64,000 nt of DNA from Rhizobium sp. WSM4643 (GTDB lineage: Bacteria; Pseudomonadota; Alphaproteobacteria; Rhizobiales; Rhizobiaceae): NCBI RefSeq assembly GCF_025152745.1, contig NZ_CP104042.1, forward strand, positions 1-64,000, read 5' to 3'. Shown piece by piece: positions 9,491 to 19,436 of the stretch (its first letter is position 1; each line of letters begins with the position of its first letter). A model generated the notes under the pieces. The model saw only the letters and a list, made by a program, of their open reading frames with translations, was not told the DNA's origin and did no database searches. The position numbers and the translations under genes are program-made.

Positions 9491-9514
9491 GCCCGGCCAT
9501 CGCGCCGGGCTTTT
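9491..9514 (+). terminator. Intercistronic hairpin A
   Basis: A perfect 7-base stem (GCCCGGC / GCCGGGC) with a 6-base loop is followed by TTTT. It lies 62 bases after the stop of the ParB-like gene and just before the ribosome-binding site of the next gene. Confidence 0.6.
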
Positions 9515-9532
9515 CCGTTTCAGGAGGCCCCT

Positions 9533-10189
9533 ATGCCTGACTTCACCATCGAGACCACCTATCACCTGCCGGTCTTCCGGCATCGCACCTATGAAGCTGA
9601 CACGCTGGACGAGGCGTGCCGTGCTGCCATCGAAGATGACAGTTGGGATATTGCCGAGAAGGACGTCGATTCTTCGGGCGCAATTCATATCACCGGCATC
9701 TGGGACGGTGCACATGCGGCCTATGCGGGGCCGCCGCTCCAGATCCCCCAGCAATTCGACGAACCTGTCCAGCGCCGGGCGCGTCATTTCGAGATCCTGC
9801 TCGGACTGTTGAAGATCCTGTTCGATGACATCCGTGCGGCCCGGCCACCGTCGCTCGATTGGCTCGCCCGATCCGCGTGGGCGATTGCCCGAGGAGAAGC
9901 CATTCTCGCCGGAGACCCGGATCCTGAAGAGCCGGTCGACCCACCAAAGCCTTCCCACGTGCTGGTCAGGCTGCAGGAGGATCGCGTGCGCGACGCTATC
10001 AGGGCGGTGCTCGAAATAGATCCGAGCTTCGAAGCTCTTCCGCCCGAGGCGGTGACCGACGACGAGGTCCACGTCGCGTGCCTGTCTATCGCCACCACGA
10101 TGGACTTTTCCGACGTGGTCGGAAACGCCGAATTTCAGGCGGCGCTCTTGGCAATCCGGTCGGCGCACCGCCGGCTGGCTTCCGATTGA
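9533..10189 (+). CDS. Conserved plasmid protein of unknown function
   Basis: This 218-aa protein starts at the ATG at 9533, which follows CAGGAGG. The longer frame from 9428 would run through hairpin A and is rejected. The N-terminus (TIETTYHLPVFRHRTYEAD) looks like a small beta-rich domain. The C-terminal part is helical, with no recognised motif. It sits between the ParB-like and DUF932 genes. I cannot assign a function. Confidence 0.7.
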   Translation: MPDFTIETTYHLPVFRHRTYEADTLDEACRAAIEDDSWDIAEKDVDSSGAIHITGIWDGAHAAYAGPPLQIPQQFDEPVQRRARHFEILLGLLKILFDDIRAARPPSLDWLARSAWAIARGEAILAGDPDPEEPVDPPKPSHVLVRLQEDRVRDAIRAVLEIDPSFEALPPEAVTDDEVHVACLSIATTMDFSDVVGNAEFQAALLAIRSAHRRLASD

Positions 10190-10217
10190 CCCTCTTCCCA
10201 ACATCCTTCCCAACCTC

Positions 10218-10240
10218 GCCCGGCCATCGCGCCGGGTTTC
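10218..10240 (+). terminator. Intercistronic hairpin B
   Basis: This is nearly the same hairpin as at 9491: CCCGGC and GCCGGG arms, the same CATCGC loop, then TTT. It sits 29 bases after a stop codon and about 20 bases before the ribosome-binding site of the DUF932 gene. Confidence 0.6.
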
Positions 10241-10260
10241 CGCTTTTAAGGAGACAGCTT

Positions 10261-11451
10261 ATGACCACTCTCACCTCCAACAACCCGTCCGCCCGTTCCG
10301 CCTTCAAGGTCGATATCTCCCGCGGCGAACGGATCGGCCGCGTTTCGTCGGAATGGTTTTCGCGCCCCGACGATGAACGCTTCCTGTCGCTGAGCGATCT
10401 CTACGACACCGTCCGGTCCCGCGCCGAGCGCGCCCATGCCCGCACCATCGAAAGCGCTGCGATCCGCGTCGAAGCAACGCGCGACAATGCGGAGCGGCTT
10501 GAGCTTCTCGTTCCCGGTCAGCGTCAAGCGATCGCACCGACCCACTGGAGCTACGGCCAGCTTTGCAGTCTCATTGGCGCACCCGCCACCTATATGCGGC
10601 AACTGCCGGCGCCGCTTGCGGCGATCAACCTGCAGCATGGCCTGCTCAACCATCGTGCCGAGCTCGTCAAGACGCTTGAGATGGATGACGGCCGGCTGGA
10701 ACTGCGCGCAGTGACCGGACCGGAATACGGTCGGATCTGGGATCATGAACTGGTCTCGTCGGTTATGAAGATCGCCGGCAACGGGACCGGCGACACGATG
10801 TGGAAAGTACCAGGTGTTCTCGACTGGGCGACGATGACCCACAATCCCTTCGTCGACATCACCAAGGACACGACCACCCTTTATGCCAGTGATCGAGACG
10901 TCTTCCTGTTCCTGGTCGACGACACCCATCCGATCGAAGCCGGACGCCTGCCGAACGGTGAGCCCGACCTCTATTTCCGCGGCTTCTACGCCTGGAATTC
11001 GGAAGTTGGATCGAAGACGCTCGGCATCGCCTCCTTCTATCTGCGAGCGGTCTGCGCCAACCGCAATCTCTGGGGCACGGAGAATTTCGAGGAAATCACC
11101 ATCCGCCACTCGAAGTTCGCCGCCCAGCGCTTTGCGCATGAGGCGGCGCCTGCGTTGACGAGTTTCGCCAATTCGTCACCGGCGCCGTTCATCGCCGGCG
11201 TCAGGGCGGCGCGCGAGCGGATCGTCGCGCGCGAGGACGACGACCGCGAAACCTTCCTGCGCCGGCGCGGCTTTTCGAAAGGCGAGACCGGCAAGGTGAT
11301 CGAGATGGTGCTGTCGGAGGAGGGACGGCCACCGGAGTCAGTCTTCGATTTCGTGCAGGGCATCACCGCGCTGGCGCGCACCAAGACCAATCAGGAGACG
11401 CGTCTCGAACTCGAAGGCAAAGCGAAGAAGTTGCTCGAGAGTGCCTCCTGA
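10261..11451 (+). CDS. DUF932 domain protein
   Basis: A 396-aa protein of the DUF932 phage/plasmid family, recognisable from its N-terminal half (SYGQLCSLIGAPATYMRQLP, then VTGPEYGRIWDHELV) and the NLWGTENFEEITIRHSK segment. Members are common on plasmids, integrative elements and phages, and their biochemical role is not established. TAAGGAGA precedes the ATG at 10261. The frame is open back to 10078 but would overlap the previous gene and hairpin B. Confidence 0.85.
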   Translation: MTTLTSNNPSARSAFKVDISRGERIGRVSSEWFSRPDDERFLSLSDLYDTVRSRAERAHARTIESAAIRVEATRDNAERLELLVPGQRQAIAPTHWSYGQLCSLIGAPATYMRQLPAPLAAINLQHGLLNHRAELVKTLEMDDGRLELRAVTGPEYGRIWDHELVSSVMKIAGNGTGDTMWKVPGVLDWATMTHNPFVDITKDTTTLYASDRDVFLFLVDDTHPIEAGRLPNGEPDLYFRGFYAWNSEVGSKTLGIASFYLRAVCANRNLWGTENFEEITIRHSKFAAQRFAHEAAPALTSFANSSPAPFIAGVRAARERIVAREDDDRETFLRRRGFSKGETGKVIEMVLSEEGRPPESVFDFVQGITALARTKTNQETRLELEGKAKKLLESAS

Positions 11452-11506
11452 CGCGCCTCGAGACAGATCAAAACTAACCTCAACATCAACATCACCATCA
11501 CCGTCA

Positions 11507-11526
11507 GCCCGGCCGCCGTGTCGGGC
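11507..11526 (+). terminator. Intercistronic hairpin C
   Basis: A short GCCCG / CGGGC stem with GC-rich loop is followed by ATTTTCTTT. It is placed like hairpins A and B, between a stop codon and the next ribosome-binding site. Confidence 0.45.
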
Positions 11527-11549
11527 ATTTTCTTTCATGGAGAACTGCA

Positions 11550-11804
11550 ATGGCTATCCCCGATCATGCCAGCACGAATTTCGATACGCTGTTGCGCGCA
11601 GCAGCCGACGGCAATCTGGCGCTCATGGAGTGTCTCGACGCGGTGACGCGCGAGCCGCGTTACGTGCTCTGCGCCGTCGGCCGCACTGACGGCGAATACG
11701 TCTTTACGCCATTCGGCCATCTCGCCGATGGCAATCCTTACGATGCCTATCTGCCGCCCGATCCCGATGATCCGACTGGCTTGCTCGTAAGCCCGGCGAC
11801 CTAG
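11550..11804 (+). CDS. Small DUF6117-like plasmid protein
   Basis: An 84-aa acidic protein, NFDTLLRAAADGNLALMEC followed by TREPRYVLCAVGR, ending in a proline/aspartate-rich tail. It resembles the short proteins annotated as DUF6117 that accompany this gene set in rhizobial plasmids. The family name is from memory and the function is unknown. ATGGAGAACTGCA precedes the start. Confidence 0.7.
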   Translation: MAIPDHASTNFDTLLRAAADGNLALMECLDAVTREPRYVLCAVGRTDGEYVFTPFGHLADGNPYDAYLPPDPDDPTGLLVSPAT

Positions 11805-11933
11805 ACGCTGACGATAACCGGCGGTTTAAGCCGGCGATCCCCGATCCTGCCCTGGCAGCCCAATTTCGTTCCTCCGCCCTTCGGCAGGACGCTGGGTTCC
11901 CCTGTTCTTTCCTCACTCTTGGAGCATCCTTCG

Positions 11934-14900
11934 ATGAATATCATCTCGCATCCGCAAATCGTTTCCAGCTCTCCACGTCTTGAGACCAAAACCGGCGCTG
12001 ACGCACTTATGAATGCTGGCGGTCGGATCACGCCGCTGCTGGAGCAAGGTAGAGTCCTCGGCACAGCTGACCTGCGGCAGATCATGACCGAGGTTTTCGG
12101 CGGCAGCGACGCCGAGGGCGTCTGGCTCTGGAAGGAGGCCTATGAGGCGACCGAGATCGCCCAGGTGCTGTTTCTGCGCAAATTCCGCGCGATCGTATCC
12201 GGAACCCAGTCGCCCCAAGCGACGCTCGCGATGCTGACGAAAGTGGCAAACCTCATGCCGACCCATACACGCCGATCCGAGGAGAGCCAGGCATTACAGC
12301 AATTCTCGACCCCGATCCCGCTTGCCTACGTCGCATCTCGTGCTGCCGCCATCACGGCCGATGACGTGGTTCTTGAACCGTCGGCTGGAACCGGCCTCCT
12401 GGCGATCTTTGCGGAGCTCGCAGGCGCTCGCTTGGCGCTCAACGAATATGCGGTGGTCCGGCACTCGCTGCTGGGGCCGCTCTTCGCCGGCGTTTCGGTC
12501 TCCCAACACGATGCCGCGCATATCGACGATTACCTCGACCGATCCATTCGGCCGACCGTGGTGCTGATGAACCCGCCTTTCTCAGCGGGCGTTCAAGTCG
12601 AAGGTCGAGTGGCTGATGCCGCCTGGCGGCATCTGGCCTCCGCATTCGCGCGGCTTGCTCCCGGTGGGCGGTTGGTCGCGATCACCGGCGCGAGCCTTTC
12701 TCCCGACAGTCCCGCCTGGCGGGACGCTTTCGTACGGCTGCAGGAGAAGGGTACGGTCCTGTTCACCGCGGCGATCGGCGGGAGCATCTACACGCGTCAT
12801 GGAACGACGATGGAAACGCGCCTGATCGTGATCGACAAGATCCCGGCGATCGATCATTCGAAGCTGGTGACGTCGAAGGGTACAGCGCACGATTTGGAAA
12901 GACTGCTCACCTGGATCACCGGCCTTCCACCCCGCGCGTCCGCGGCGGCGTCGAACTCCATCGGTAGCCTACGCTCGGAGACGATGCGACCAGCAGCGGT
13001 TGCCGCACCGTTGCATCGCCCTGCGGTCGGCGGGCAGGCGAAGCCTTTACCAATGGCCCGCCCTGTACCCCTCGATGACGAGATCATCGAACTCTCCTAC
13101 GAGCTGCGGGGCGCTCAGCCGAAGGATGAGGCAAACGCTGCCGACGGCATATACGAGACCTACCGGCTGCAATCGATCCACATCCCCGACGCAAAGCCCC
13201 ATCCTGATACGCTGGTCGAATCGGTTGCTATGGCCTCGGTCGCACCGCCGAAGCCGAGCTATCGCCCGTACCTGCCGAAGCGCATCGTCACCAGCGGCGA
13301 TCTTTCCGACGCCCAGCTCGAAAGCGTCGTCTATGCCGGCGAAGCCCATTCCGGTTACCTCGCTGGCCACTGGAGCGTCGATGCCTCCTTCGACAATCCC
13401 AAGGCCGTCGCACCCGACACGGAGCATGCCGTTCGTTTTCGCCGCGGATGGTTTCTCGGCGATGGCACGGGCGCGGGAAAAGGCCGCCAGGCTGCCGGTA
13501 TCATTCTCGACAACTGGCTCAAGGGCCGCCGTCGCCACGTCTGGATTTCCAAGTCAGACAAGCTGACCGAGGACGCGCAACGCGACTGGAGCGCGTTGGG
13601 CCAAGAAAAGCTGCTGGTCACACCCCTGTCTCGCTTCCGGCAGGGCAAGCCAATCAACCTGAAAGAAGGCATCCTCTTCACCACCTTTGCGACGCTGCGC
13701 AGTGATGAGCGCGAGGGCAAGCGATCACGGGTTCAGCAGATCGTCGACTGGCTCGGCGCCGACTTCGATGGTGTCATCGTCTTCGATGAAGGCCACGCCA
13801 TGGCCAATGCCGCCGGCGGCAAGACCGAGCGCGGCGACAGGTCAGCGTCACAGCAGGGCAGGGCGGGACTTCGCCTGCAACGCGCGCTTCCGGATGCCCG
13901 TATCGTCTACGTCTCGGCGACCGGCGCAACAGACGTCGAATCCCTTGCCTATGCCGAGCGCCTCGGTCTCTGGGGCAGCAGCGACTTTCCCTTTCCCACA
14001 CGCTCCGAGTTCATTGCCGCGATCGAAGATGGCGGTGTCGCTGCCATGGAAGTTCTCGCAAGAGACCTGAAGGCGATGGGCCTCTACGCATCGCGGTCGC
14101 TCTCCTTCGAAGGCGTTGAATACGAAATCCTCGAGCACGAGCTGACCGAGGAACAGGTTCGCATCTACGACTCCTATGCTGAGGCCTTCCAGGTCATCCA
14201 TAATCATCTCGACGCAGCCATGGAGGCATCCGGTATAACCGGCAAATCCGGGACATTGAACAAAAACGCTAAGGCCGCCGCACGCTCGGCCTTCGAAAGC
14301 TCGAAGCAGCGCTTCTTCAATCATCTTCTGACCTCGATGAAGACGCCGGCCCTTCTCAAGGCGACCGCTGCAGATCTGAAAGAGGGTCACGCTGCGATCG
14401 TCCAGCTCGTCTCGACGGGCGCGGCTTTGACCGAGCGCCGGCTGGCACAGATCCCGACCGAGGAATGGGGCGATCTGCAGGTCGACGTCACGCCGCGGGA
14501 ATATGTCATCGACTACCTGATGCACTCCTTCCCGGTGCAGCTCTTCGAAGAATTCTCCGACGCCGAGGGCAATCTCAGTTCCCGTCCCGTCCATGACGCA
14601 AACGGGAACCCGGTGATCTGCCGGGAGGCCGAACGCCGACGCGACGAGCTGGTCGAAACTTTGGGCAGCCTGCCGGCGATCCCGACGGCGCTCGACCAGA
14701 TCGTCCAGCACTTCGGAACCAGCCAGGTCGCCGAGATCACCGGCCGCTCGCGTCGCATCGTCCGCCGTGAGGACAGCACGTCCATCGCCCGCTATGCGGT
14801 GCAGAACCGGCCGGGCAGCGCCAATCTCGACGAGGCCCGCGCCTTCATGGACGACGAGAAAGGCATTCTCGTCTTCAGCGATGCGGGCGGGACCGGGAGA

Positions 14901-16310
14901 TCGTATCATGCCGACCTCGCCGCCAAGAACCAGCGCCTGCGTCTTCACAACCTTCTGGAAGCCGGCTGGCGCGCCGACGTGGCGATCCAGGGGCTTGGCC
15001 GCAGTCACCGGACCAATCAGAAACAGCCGCCGCGCTTCCGGATGATTGCTACCAACGTCAAGGCGGAGAGGCGGTTCTTGTCGACCATCGCCCGGCGTCT
15101 CGACACGCTTGGCGCCATCACCCGTGGCCAGCGTCAGACCGGCGGGCAGGGCATGTTTCGCAGCGAGGACAATCTCGAATCCCAATATGCCCGCGACGCG
15201 CTGCGGCAATTCTACGGACTGCTGTATGCCGGCAGGATCGAAGGCTGCTCGCTGGACAAGTTTGAGAGCATTACTGGTTTGTCGCTCACCTCGGAGGAGG
15301 GCGGACTGAAGGATGAACTGCCGCCGATCCAGACATTCCTCAATCGGATGCTGGCACTGACCATCACCATGCAGAACCTGCTGTTCGAGGCCTTCGAGCA
15401 GCTGCTGGCCGCCCGCATCGAGGGGGCGATCGCCGCCGGCATCTATGACAAAGGCCTGGAGACGATCACCGCCGACAGCATGACAATCGCCGACCGGCGG
15501 CTGATCTACACGCATCCGGTAACCGGCGCGCAGTCGCACCTGTTGACCATCGAGCGCAGGGATCGCAATGCACCGATGTGGCTCAAGAACGTTCAGAGTC
15601 TCGTGACGCAGGATCCGCGCGCCAAGCTGATGATCAACGGCAAGTCGGGCCGGCCGGCGGTGATGGTCCCGACCCGCTCGATCATGCTGGACGATGGCTC
15701 GGTCCAGCCGCGCGTGTCGCTGATCCGGCCGATGGACGAGCTCCGCTTCGAAGTCCGCCAACTCGAAGAGACGAATTGGGAGGAGGCTGACGAGCAGGCT
15801 TTCGTCCTCGCCTGGAATACCGAAGTCGCTTCCGTGCCGGAATTCTCGACCTCGACGATGCACATCGTCAGCGGGTTGTTGCTGCCGATCTGGAAACTGC
15901 TGCCACAGGATTTCTGCCGGGTGCGGCGTCTGCAGACCGATGACGGCGAGCGGATCGTCGGCCGCGTCATTGCTCCGGATCGGCTCGCTGGCCTTTGCCG
16001 CAACTTCGGGATCGATCAGACGCAAGTGCTGAGCGGCGACCAAGCCTGGGCGGCGCTGGTCGACGGATCCTCGATTATCGGTCTTGCCGGTGACATGACG
16101 CTCCGCCGCGTGCGGGTGATGAACGAGTACCGCGTCGAACTGACCGGCTTTACCGAGGGCATGCGCGACTGGCTGCGGTCGATCGGCCTGTTCTCCGAGA
16201 TGATCAATTGGAAGCTGCGCTTCTTCGTGCCGCTGACAGATGAGGGTGCAGAAATTCTGTCGAAGCTGGTTCAGCGCCATCGCCTCGTCGACATCGCACG
16301 CCGGTCATGA
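11934..16310 (+). CDS. Methyltransferase / strawberry-notch helicase fusion
   Basis: This 1458-aa protein joins two enzymes. The N-terminal part is a class I SAM-dependent DNA methyltransferase: motif I VLEPSAGTG at residues 146-154 and the amino-methyltransferase catalytic motif NPPF at 213-216. The C-terminal part is a superfamily 2 helicase of the strawberry-notch type: a P-loop-like GDGTGAGKG at 509-517, the DEGH box at 618-621, YVSATGATD, and FSDAGGTGRSYHADL with GLGRSHRTNQ near the end. The ATG at 11934 follows TTGGAGCATCC. Together with the ParB-like, DUF932 and Toprim genes it suggests processing or modification of plasmid DNA, but no pathway has been demonstrated. Confidence 0.9.
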   Translation: MNIISHPQIVSSSPRLETKTGADALMNAGGRITPLLEQGRVLGTADLRQIMTEVFGGSDAEGVWLWKEAYEATEIAQVLFLRKFRAIVSGTQSPQATLAMLTKVANLMPTHTRRSEESQALQQFSTPIPLAYVASRAAAITADDVVLEPSAGTGLLAIFAELAGARLALNEYAVVRHSLLGPLFAGVSVSQHDAAHIDDYLDRSIRPTVVLMNPPFSAGVQVEGRVADAAWRHLASAFARLAPGGRLVAITGASLSPDSPAWRDAFVRLQEKGTVLFTAAIGGSIYTRHGTTMETRLIVIDKIPAIDHSKLVTSKGTAHDLERLLTWITGLPPRASAAASNSIGSLRSETMRPAAVAAPLHRPAVGGQAKPLPMARPVPLDDEIIELSYELRGAQPKDEANAADGIYETYRLQSIHIPDAKPHPDTLVESVAMASVAPPKPSYRPYLPKRIVTSGDLSDAQLESVVYAGEAHSGYLAGHWSVDASFDNPKAVAPDTEHAVRFRRGWFLGDGTGAGKGRQAAGIILDNWLKGRRRHVWISKSDKLTEDAQRDWSALGQEKLLVTPLSRFRQGKPINLKEGILFTTFATLRSDEREGKRSRVQQIVDWLGADFDGVIVFDEGHAMANAAGGKTERGDRSASQQGRAGLRLQRALPDARIVYVSATGATDVESLAYAERLGLWGSSDFPFPTRSEFIAAIEDGGVAAMEVLARDLKAMGLYASRSLSFEGVEYEILEHELTEEQVRIYDSYAEAFQVIHNHLDAAMEASGITGKSGTLNKNAKAAARSAFESSKQRFFNHLLTSMKTPALLKATAADLKEGHAAIVQLVSTGAALTERRLAQIPTEEWGDLQVDVTPREYVIDYLMHSFPVQLFEEFSDAEGNLSSRPVHDANGNPVICREAERRRDELVETLGSLPAIPTALDQIVQHFGTSQVAEITGRSRRIVRREDSTSIARYAVQNRPGSANLDEARAFMDDEKGILVFSDAGGTGRSYHADLAAKNQRLRLHNLLEAGWRADVAIQGLGRSHRTNQKQPPRFRMIATNVKAERRFLSTIARRLDTLGAITRGQRQTGGQGMFRSEDNLESQYARDALRQFYGLLYAGRIEGCSLDKFESITGLSLTSEEGGLKDELPPIQTFLNRMLALTITMQNLLFEAFEQLLAARIEGAIAAGIYDKGLETITADSMTIADRRLIYTHPVTGAQSHLLTIERRDRNAPMWLKNVQSLVTQDPRAKLMINGKSGRPAVMVPTRSIMLDDGSVQPRVSLIRPMDELRFEVRQLEETNWEEADEQAFVLAWNTEVASVPEFSTSTMHIVSGLLLPIWKLLPQDFCRVRRLQTDDGERIVGRVIAPDRLAGLCRNFGIDQTQVLSGDQAWAALVDGSSIIGLAGDMTLRRVRVMNEYRVELTGFTEGMRDWLRSIGLFSEMINWKLRFFVPLTDEGAEILSKLVQRHRLVDIARRS

Positions 16311-16323
16311 TGGAGGCCTGCCC

Positions 16324-17373
16324 ATGCTCTCCGCCTCCGATCTGGCGGTCCGTCTCGCGCAAGACGCGGAGGCGGTCTGCCGTCACTACCTCTCCGCTGG
16401 CCGCCGCGCCGGCAACTACTGGCTCGTCGGCGATGTCGCCAACAACAAGGGCCGGTCGCTCTACGTGCATCTGGCCGGCCCGCGTGCTGGCCGGTGGACG
16501 GATGCGGCGACCGGTCAGTTCGGTGACCTGCTCGATCTCGTCCGCGAGACCTGTGGCCTCGTGGACTTCCGGGACGTTGCCGAGGAGGCGCGTCATTTTC
16601 TCAGTCTGCCACAACCCGAACCGGTGTCGGACGTCAGGGGCGACGTCGGTGATGCCTCTCCGGTCGAGCGGCCGGCGACGGAGCAGGCACGACGGCTGTT
16701 TCGAATGACGCAGCCGTTGGCGGGTACGCTCGCCGATATCTATCTGCGCGAGCGTGGCATCTTGCGGGCGTCGACCCACGCGGCGCTGCGCTTCCACCCG
16801 TCATGCTACTATCGCAATTTCATGACTGGCCGGACGACGAGCTATCCGGCCCTGATCGCAGCCGTCACCGACGACGCCGGAGTGATCACCGGCGTGCACC
16901 GCACCTATTTGTCCCCGGGGCTCGACCCGAGCGGAGTCGGCAAGGCCAAGCTGGACGATCCCCGCCGCGCGCTCGGCGGACTGCTCGGTAATGGCGTCCG
17001 TTTCCGCTTTTCGGTCAATGCGTCCGCGCCTGTCCTGGTGGCAGGTGAGGGCCTCGAAACCATGCTGTCCCTCTCACACGTGATGCCCGGCATGCCGATG
17101 GTCGCGGCCCTGACTGCTAATCACCTCGCGGCTTTCAACGTCCCGCCCGAATGCCGGCGCCTCTACATCGCCGCCGACGCGGATGCGGCCGGCCGGCATG
17201 GGATCGAGGGATTGAGCCGCAGGGCGCAGGAATGCGGGATCCTGCCGTTGGTGCTGTCGCCGGAACTCGGCGACTTCAACGAGGATCTGCGCTGGCTGGG
17301 TCCGGACCAGATGACCGCAAGTCTGCGGCTTCAACTCACTCCGGAAGATGCGGTGACCTTCCTGCCCCGATGA
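16324..17373 (+). CDS. Toprim-domain primase-like protein
   Basis: This 349-aa protein starts at ATG 16324 after GGAGG, 13 bases past the helicase stop. The N-terminal half resembles the virulence-associated/primase-like domain seen in plasmid Toprim proteins (GRSLYVHLAGPRAGRWTDAA). The C-terminal Toprim domain has VAGEGLETMLSL as the glutamate motif and YIAADADAAGRHG as the DxD motif, so both metal-binding motifs are present. It may act in DNA priming or topology together with the neighbouring helicase, which is an inference from context. Confidence 0.85.
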   Translation: MLSASDLAVRLAQDAEAVCRHYLSAGRRAGNYWLVGDVANNKGRSLYVHLAGPRAGRWTDAATGQFGDLLDLVRETCGLVDFRDVAEEARHFLSLPQPEPVSDVRGDVGDASPVERPATEQARRLFRMTQPLAGTLADIYLRERGILRASTHAALRFHPSCYYRNFMTGRTTSYPALIAAVTDDAGVITGVHRTYLSPGLDPSGVGKAKLDDPRRALGGLLGNGVRFRFSVNASAPVLVAGEGLETMLSLSHVMPGMPMVAALTANHLAAFNVPPECRRLYIAADADAAGRHGIEGLSRRAQECGILPLVLSPELGDFNEDLRWLGPDQMTASLRLQLTPEDAVTFLPR

Positions 17374-17751
17374 GCCTTGCCGGAAGGCGCAGGAGGGCGG
17401 GACGCAGGCGGCGTGGGGAGAGGACGGTCCGTGGTGCCGGCTCCCCGTGTGGATACGCGCCCGCGGGCCTGCCGAGAGGCGACCCTTACCACGGGGGCCT
17501 CCGGGCCTTCAGCGGGTCGGTTGGGTTTCTTCCCCTGCCGGGCCATTTCCGCGCATCGGCTCTTCCGAAAACCGATTCCCACTTTTCGGCCGATGCGATG
17601 GCCCGTCATTCCTCGCGGATCAAGAAACCCTTCCTCCGCCGCCCGGCGCTTCGCTGGGCCGCTGCGCTTCGCTCGCGGTTCCGGCCTCGGCCCGCGTGAC
17701 CGGGTTCGCCGTCAGGCCGCGAGAGGCGCGGCCCACGAAACGGAGACCACT
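17374..17751. other. GC-rich spacer before the DUF2493 gene
   Basis: This region of 378 bases is very GC-rich. The frame of the next gene is open across it but looks non-coding (arginine/proline-rich). GCGCTTCGCTGGGCC and the similar GCGCTTCGCTCGCGG occur near 17647-17685. I see no gene. Confidence 0.5.
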
Positions 17752-18693
17752 ATGGACCTGATCCTTTTCCCCGACGACGGCTTCGAGCCCCATCACGCGT
17801 CCTCTCCGACCGACCGCTTCATCTACGAGATGCAGGTCTTCGGCTATCGCCCCTTCCAGGACGAGCCCGACCCGCGGCCATTGCCGGAGGAACCGCAGGT
17901 CCAGTCATCGATCATCGCGATCTTCGAAGCCTTCGCCGAGATGCTCGGCGATACCCGGCTGGAGCCCGATCTCGAAGACCTGTTCTGGTCGATCCCCAAT
18001 CTCTTCCATCGCGCCGGCGAGCGCATTCAGCGCGAGCTCGACCGCAACGAGGAGGCACAGCTCACCGGCCAGCGCGAGCAGGACGGCTCGGAGGTGAAGA
18101 GTGTCGAACTTGAGCGCCTCATTGCCGAGGGCATCACGCTCTTGGAGCGCCGCAACGCATTCGAGTTCATGCGCGACTACGCGGCCGACTTGTTCGAGGC
18201 GCAGACCGGTTCGTCCTGGCGACCGCGCACCGGATCCAAGGTAAATCATGCGAACATGACGGCGGCGATGATCGACAGCCGTGACTTCCTCTCGGCCAGA
18301 CGCCGCGCCGAGACCGAGGTGCTAATCCCGGCCGGCACCAAGATCGCTTTCGCCGGTGGCATGGACTATAACGATCATGAGCGGATCTGGGCCAAGCTCG
18401 ATCAGGCGCATGCGAAGTATCCTGACATGGTATTGCTGCACGGTGGCGCGCCGAAGGGTGCAGAACGCATCGCCGCCTGCTGGGCTGAAGCCCGCCGGGT
18501 GACGCAGATCACCTTCAAGCCCAACTGGACGAAGCACGCCAAGGCAGCGCCCTTCCGCCGCAATGACGATATGCTGTCGGTCATGCCCTCCGGATTGATC
18601 GTCTTTCCCGGAAACGGCATCACAGGCAATCTCGCCGACAAGGCACGCCGGCTCGGCATTTCGGTCTGGCAGGCATCAGGAGACGGCGCGTGA
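17752..18693 (+). CDS. DUF2493 / YspA-type SLOG protein
   Basis: A 313-aa protein starting at ATG 17752 after CGGAGACC. The C-terminal 110 residues form a Rossmann-like SLOG domain of the DUF2493/YspA type: KIAFAGGMDYNDHERIW, LLHGGAPKGAERIAACW, and a final GITGNLADKARRLGI. SLOG domains bind nucleotide-derived ligands, and some act in defence or stress signalling. The N-terminal 170 residues are helical, with an aspartate/glutamate-rich start. The protein belongs to the same conserved plasmid set. Ligand and role are unknown. Confidence 0.8.
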   Translation: MDLILFPDDGFEPHHASSPTDRFIYEMQVFGYRPFQDEPDPRPLPEEPQVQSSIIAIFEAFAEMLGDTRLEPDLEDLFWSIPNLFHRAGERIQRELDRNEEAQLTGQREQDGSEVKSVELERLIAEGITLLERRNAFEFMRDYAADLFEAQTGSSWRPRTGSKVNHANMTAAMIDSRDFLSARRRAETEVLIPAGTKIAFAGGMDYNDHERIWAKLDQAHAKYPDMVLLHGGAPKGAERIAACWAEARRVTQITFKPNWTKHAKAAPFRRNDDMLSVMPSGLIVFPGNGITGNLADKARRLGISVWQASGDGA

Positions 18694-18766
18694 GCGCCGC
18701 TTTCCTGAATATATGGAAAACATGGAGAAGATGGATTATATGGAAACTGAAGTGGAGATGATAGCG

Positions 18767-19027
18767 ATGAAGCAATTCACGACAGGTGACTTGAATAAAC
18801 AAATCGGCGATATCACCGACGCGGCGAGCCGCGAGCCGGTGATGCTCACCCGGCACAAGAAGCCGCGTTTCGTGCTGATGAGCTACGAGCACTATGAGCG
18901 CATGCGCACCGGCGGCGATCCGCGCCGGGCCCATCATATCTCGGAGATGCCCGCCGAGCATGCAGAACTGTTCGACGAGGCGCTCGATAAGTTGGCGCGC
19001 GGCGAAGGCTACGACGATGAGCCGTGA
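18767..19027 (+). CDS. Phd/YefM-type antitoxin
   Basis: An 86-aa protein beginning MKQFTTGDLNKQIGDITD, with the PVMLTRHKKPRFVLMSYEHYERM stretch typical of the Phd/YefM DNA-binding fold and an acidic C-terminal tail that would bind the toxin. ATG 18767 is chosen over upstream ATGs because GGAG sits ten bases before it. The last 11 bases overlap the toxin gene, the usual coupling in type II toxin-antitoxin loci. Autoregulation is expected. Confidence 0.8.
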   Translation: MKQFTTGDLNKQIGDITDAASREPVMLTRHKKPRFVLMSYEHYERMRTGGDPRRAHHISEMPAEHAELFDEALDKLARGEGYDDEP

Positions 19028-19436
19028 ATTCCACCCCGGCGAGGTCATCTCCTATCCCTACCTATGGTCCTGGCAGCAGCAGCGCGGGGAAACCGAGGGC
19101 CGTAAGCAGCGCCCCGTCTGCGTCGTGATCGCCATCCGCAATGCCGCCGACGGAAACACGCACCTTGCCCTTCTCGCCATCACCACCCAACCGCCGCAGA
19201 CGGGCCGGATCGCTCTGGAGATCCCGGAGATCGAGCGCAAGCGTGCGGGCTTAAGCGATCTGAAGCAGTGCTGGATCATGGTCGACGAATACAACTACGA
19301 TATCGTCGAGCGCTCCTGGTACATTGAGCCCGATCAGGACATCCTCGGCCGCTTCAGCAAGTCCTTCATGGTGAAGATCGCCAGACTGTTTGCCGAGGCG
19401 CGCGGCCGAACCGGCCGGGTCAACCGCCTCGACTGA
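19017..19436 (+). CDS. PemK/MazF-like toxin of type II TA pair
   Basis: A 139-aa protein overlapping the antitoxin gene by 11 bases. It begins EFHPGEVISYPYLWSWQQQ and has KQRPVCVVIAI, matching the start of PemK/MazF-type proteins (G-x-V...RP.vVi). These are usually mRNA endonucleases. The middle and end (SDLKQCWIMVDEYNYDIVE, ILGRFSKSFMVKI) also follow the fold. Assignment to the PemK-like group is by eye; a related RNA-targeting toxin is an alternative. The pair probably stabilises the replicon. Confidence 0.7.
   Translation: MSREFHPGEVISYPYLWSWQQQRGETEGRKQRPVCVVIAIRNAADGNTHLALLAITTQPPQTGRIALEIPEIERKRAGLSDLKQCWIMVDEYNYDIVERSWYIEPDQDILGRFSKSFMVKIARLFAEARGRTGRVNRLD

Noticed and set aside
13848..16280. 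Open frame of 810 codons on the minus strand
   Set aside because: It lies wholly opposite the methyltransferase/helicase gene. Its composition mirrors the codon bias of the plus strand and no domain is visible.
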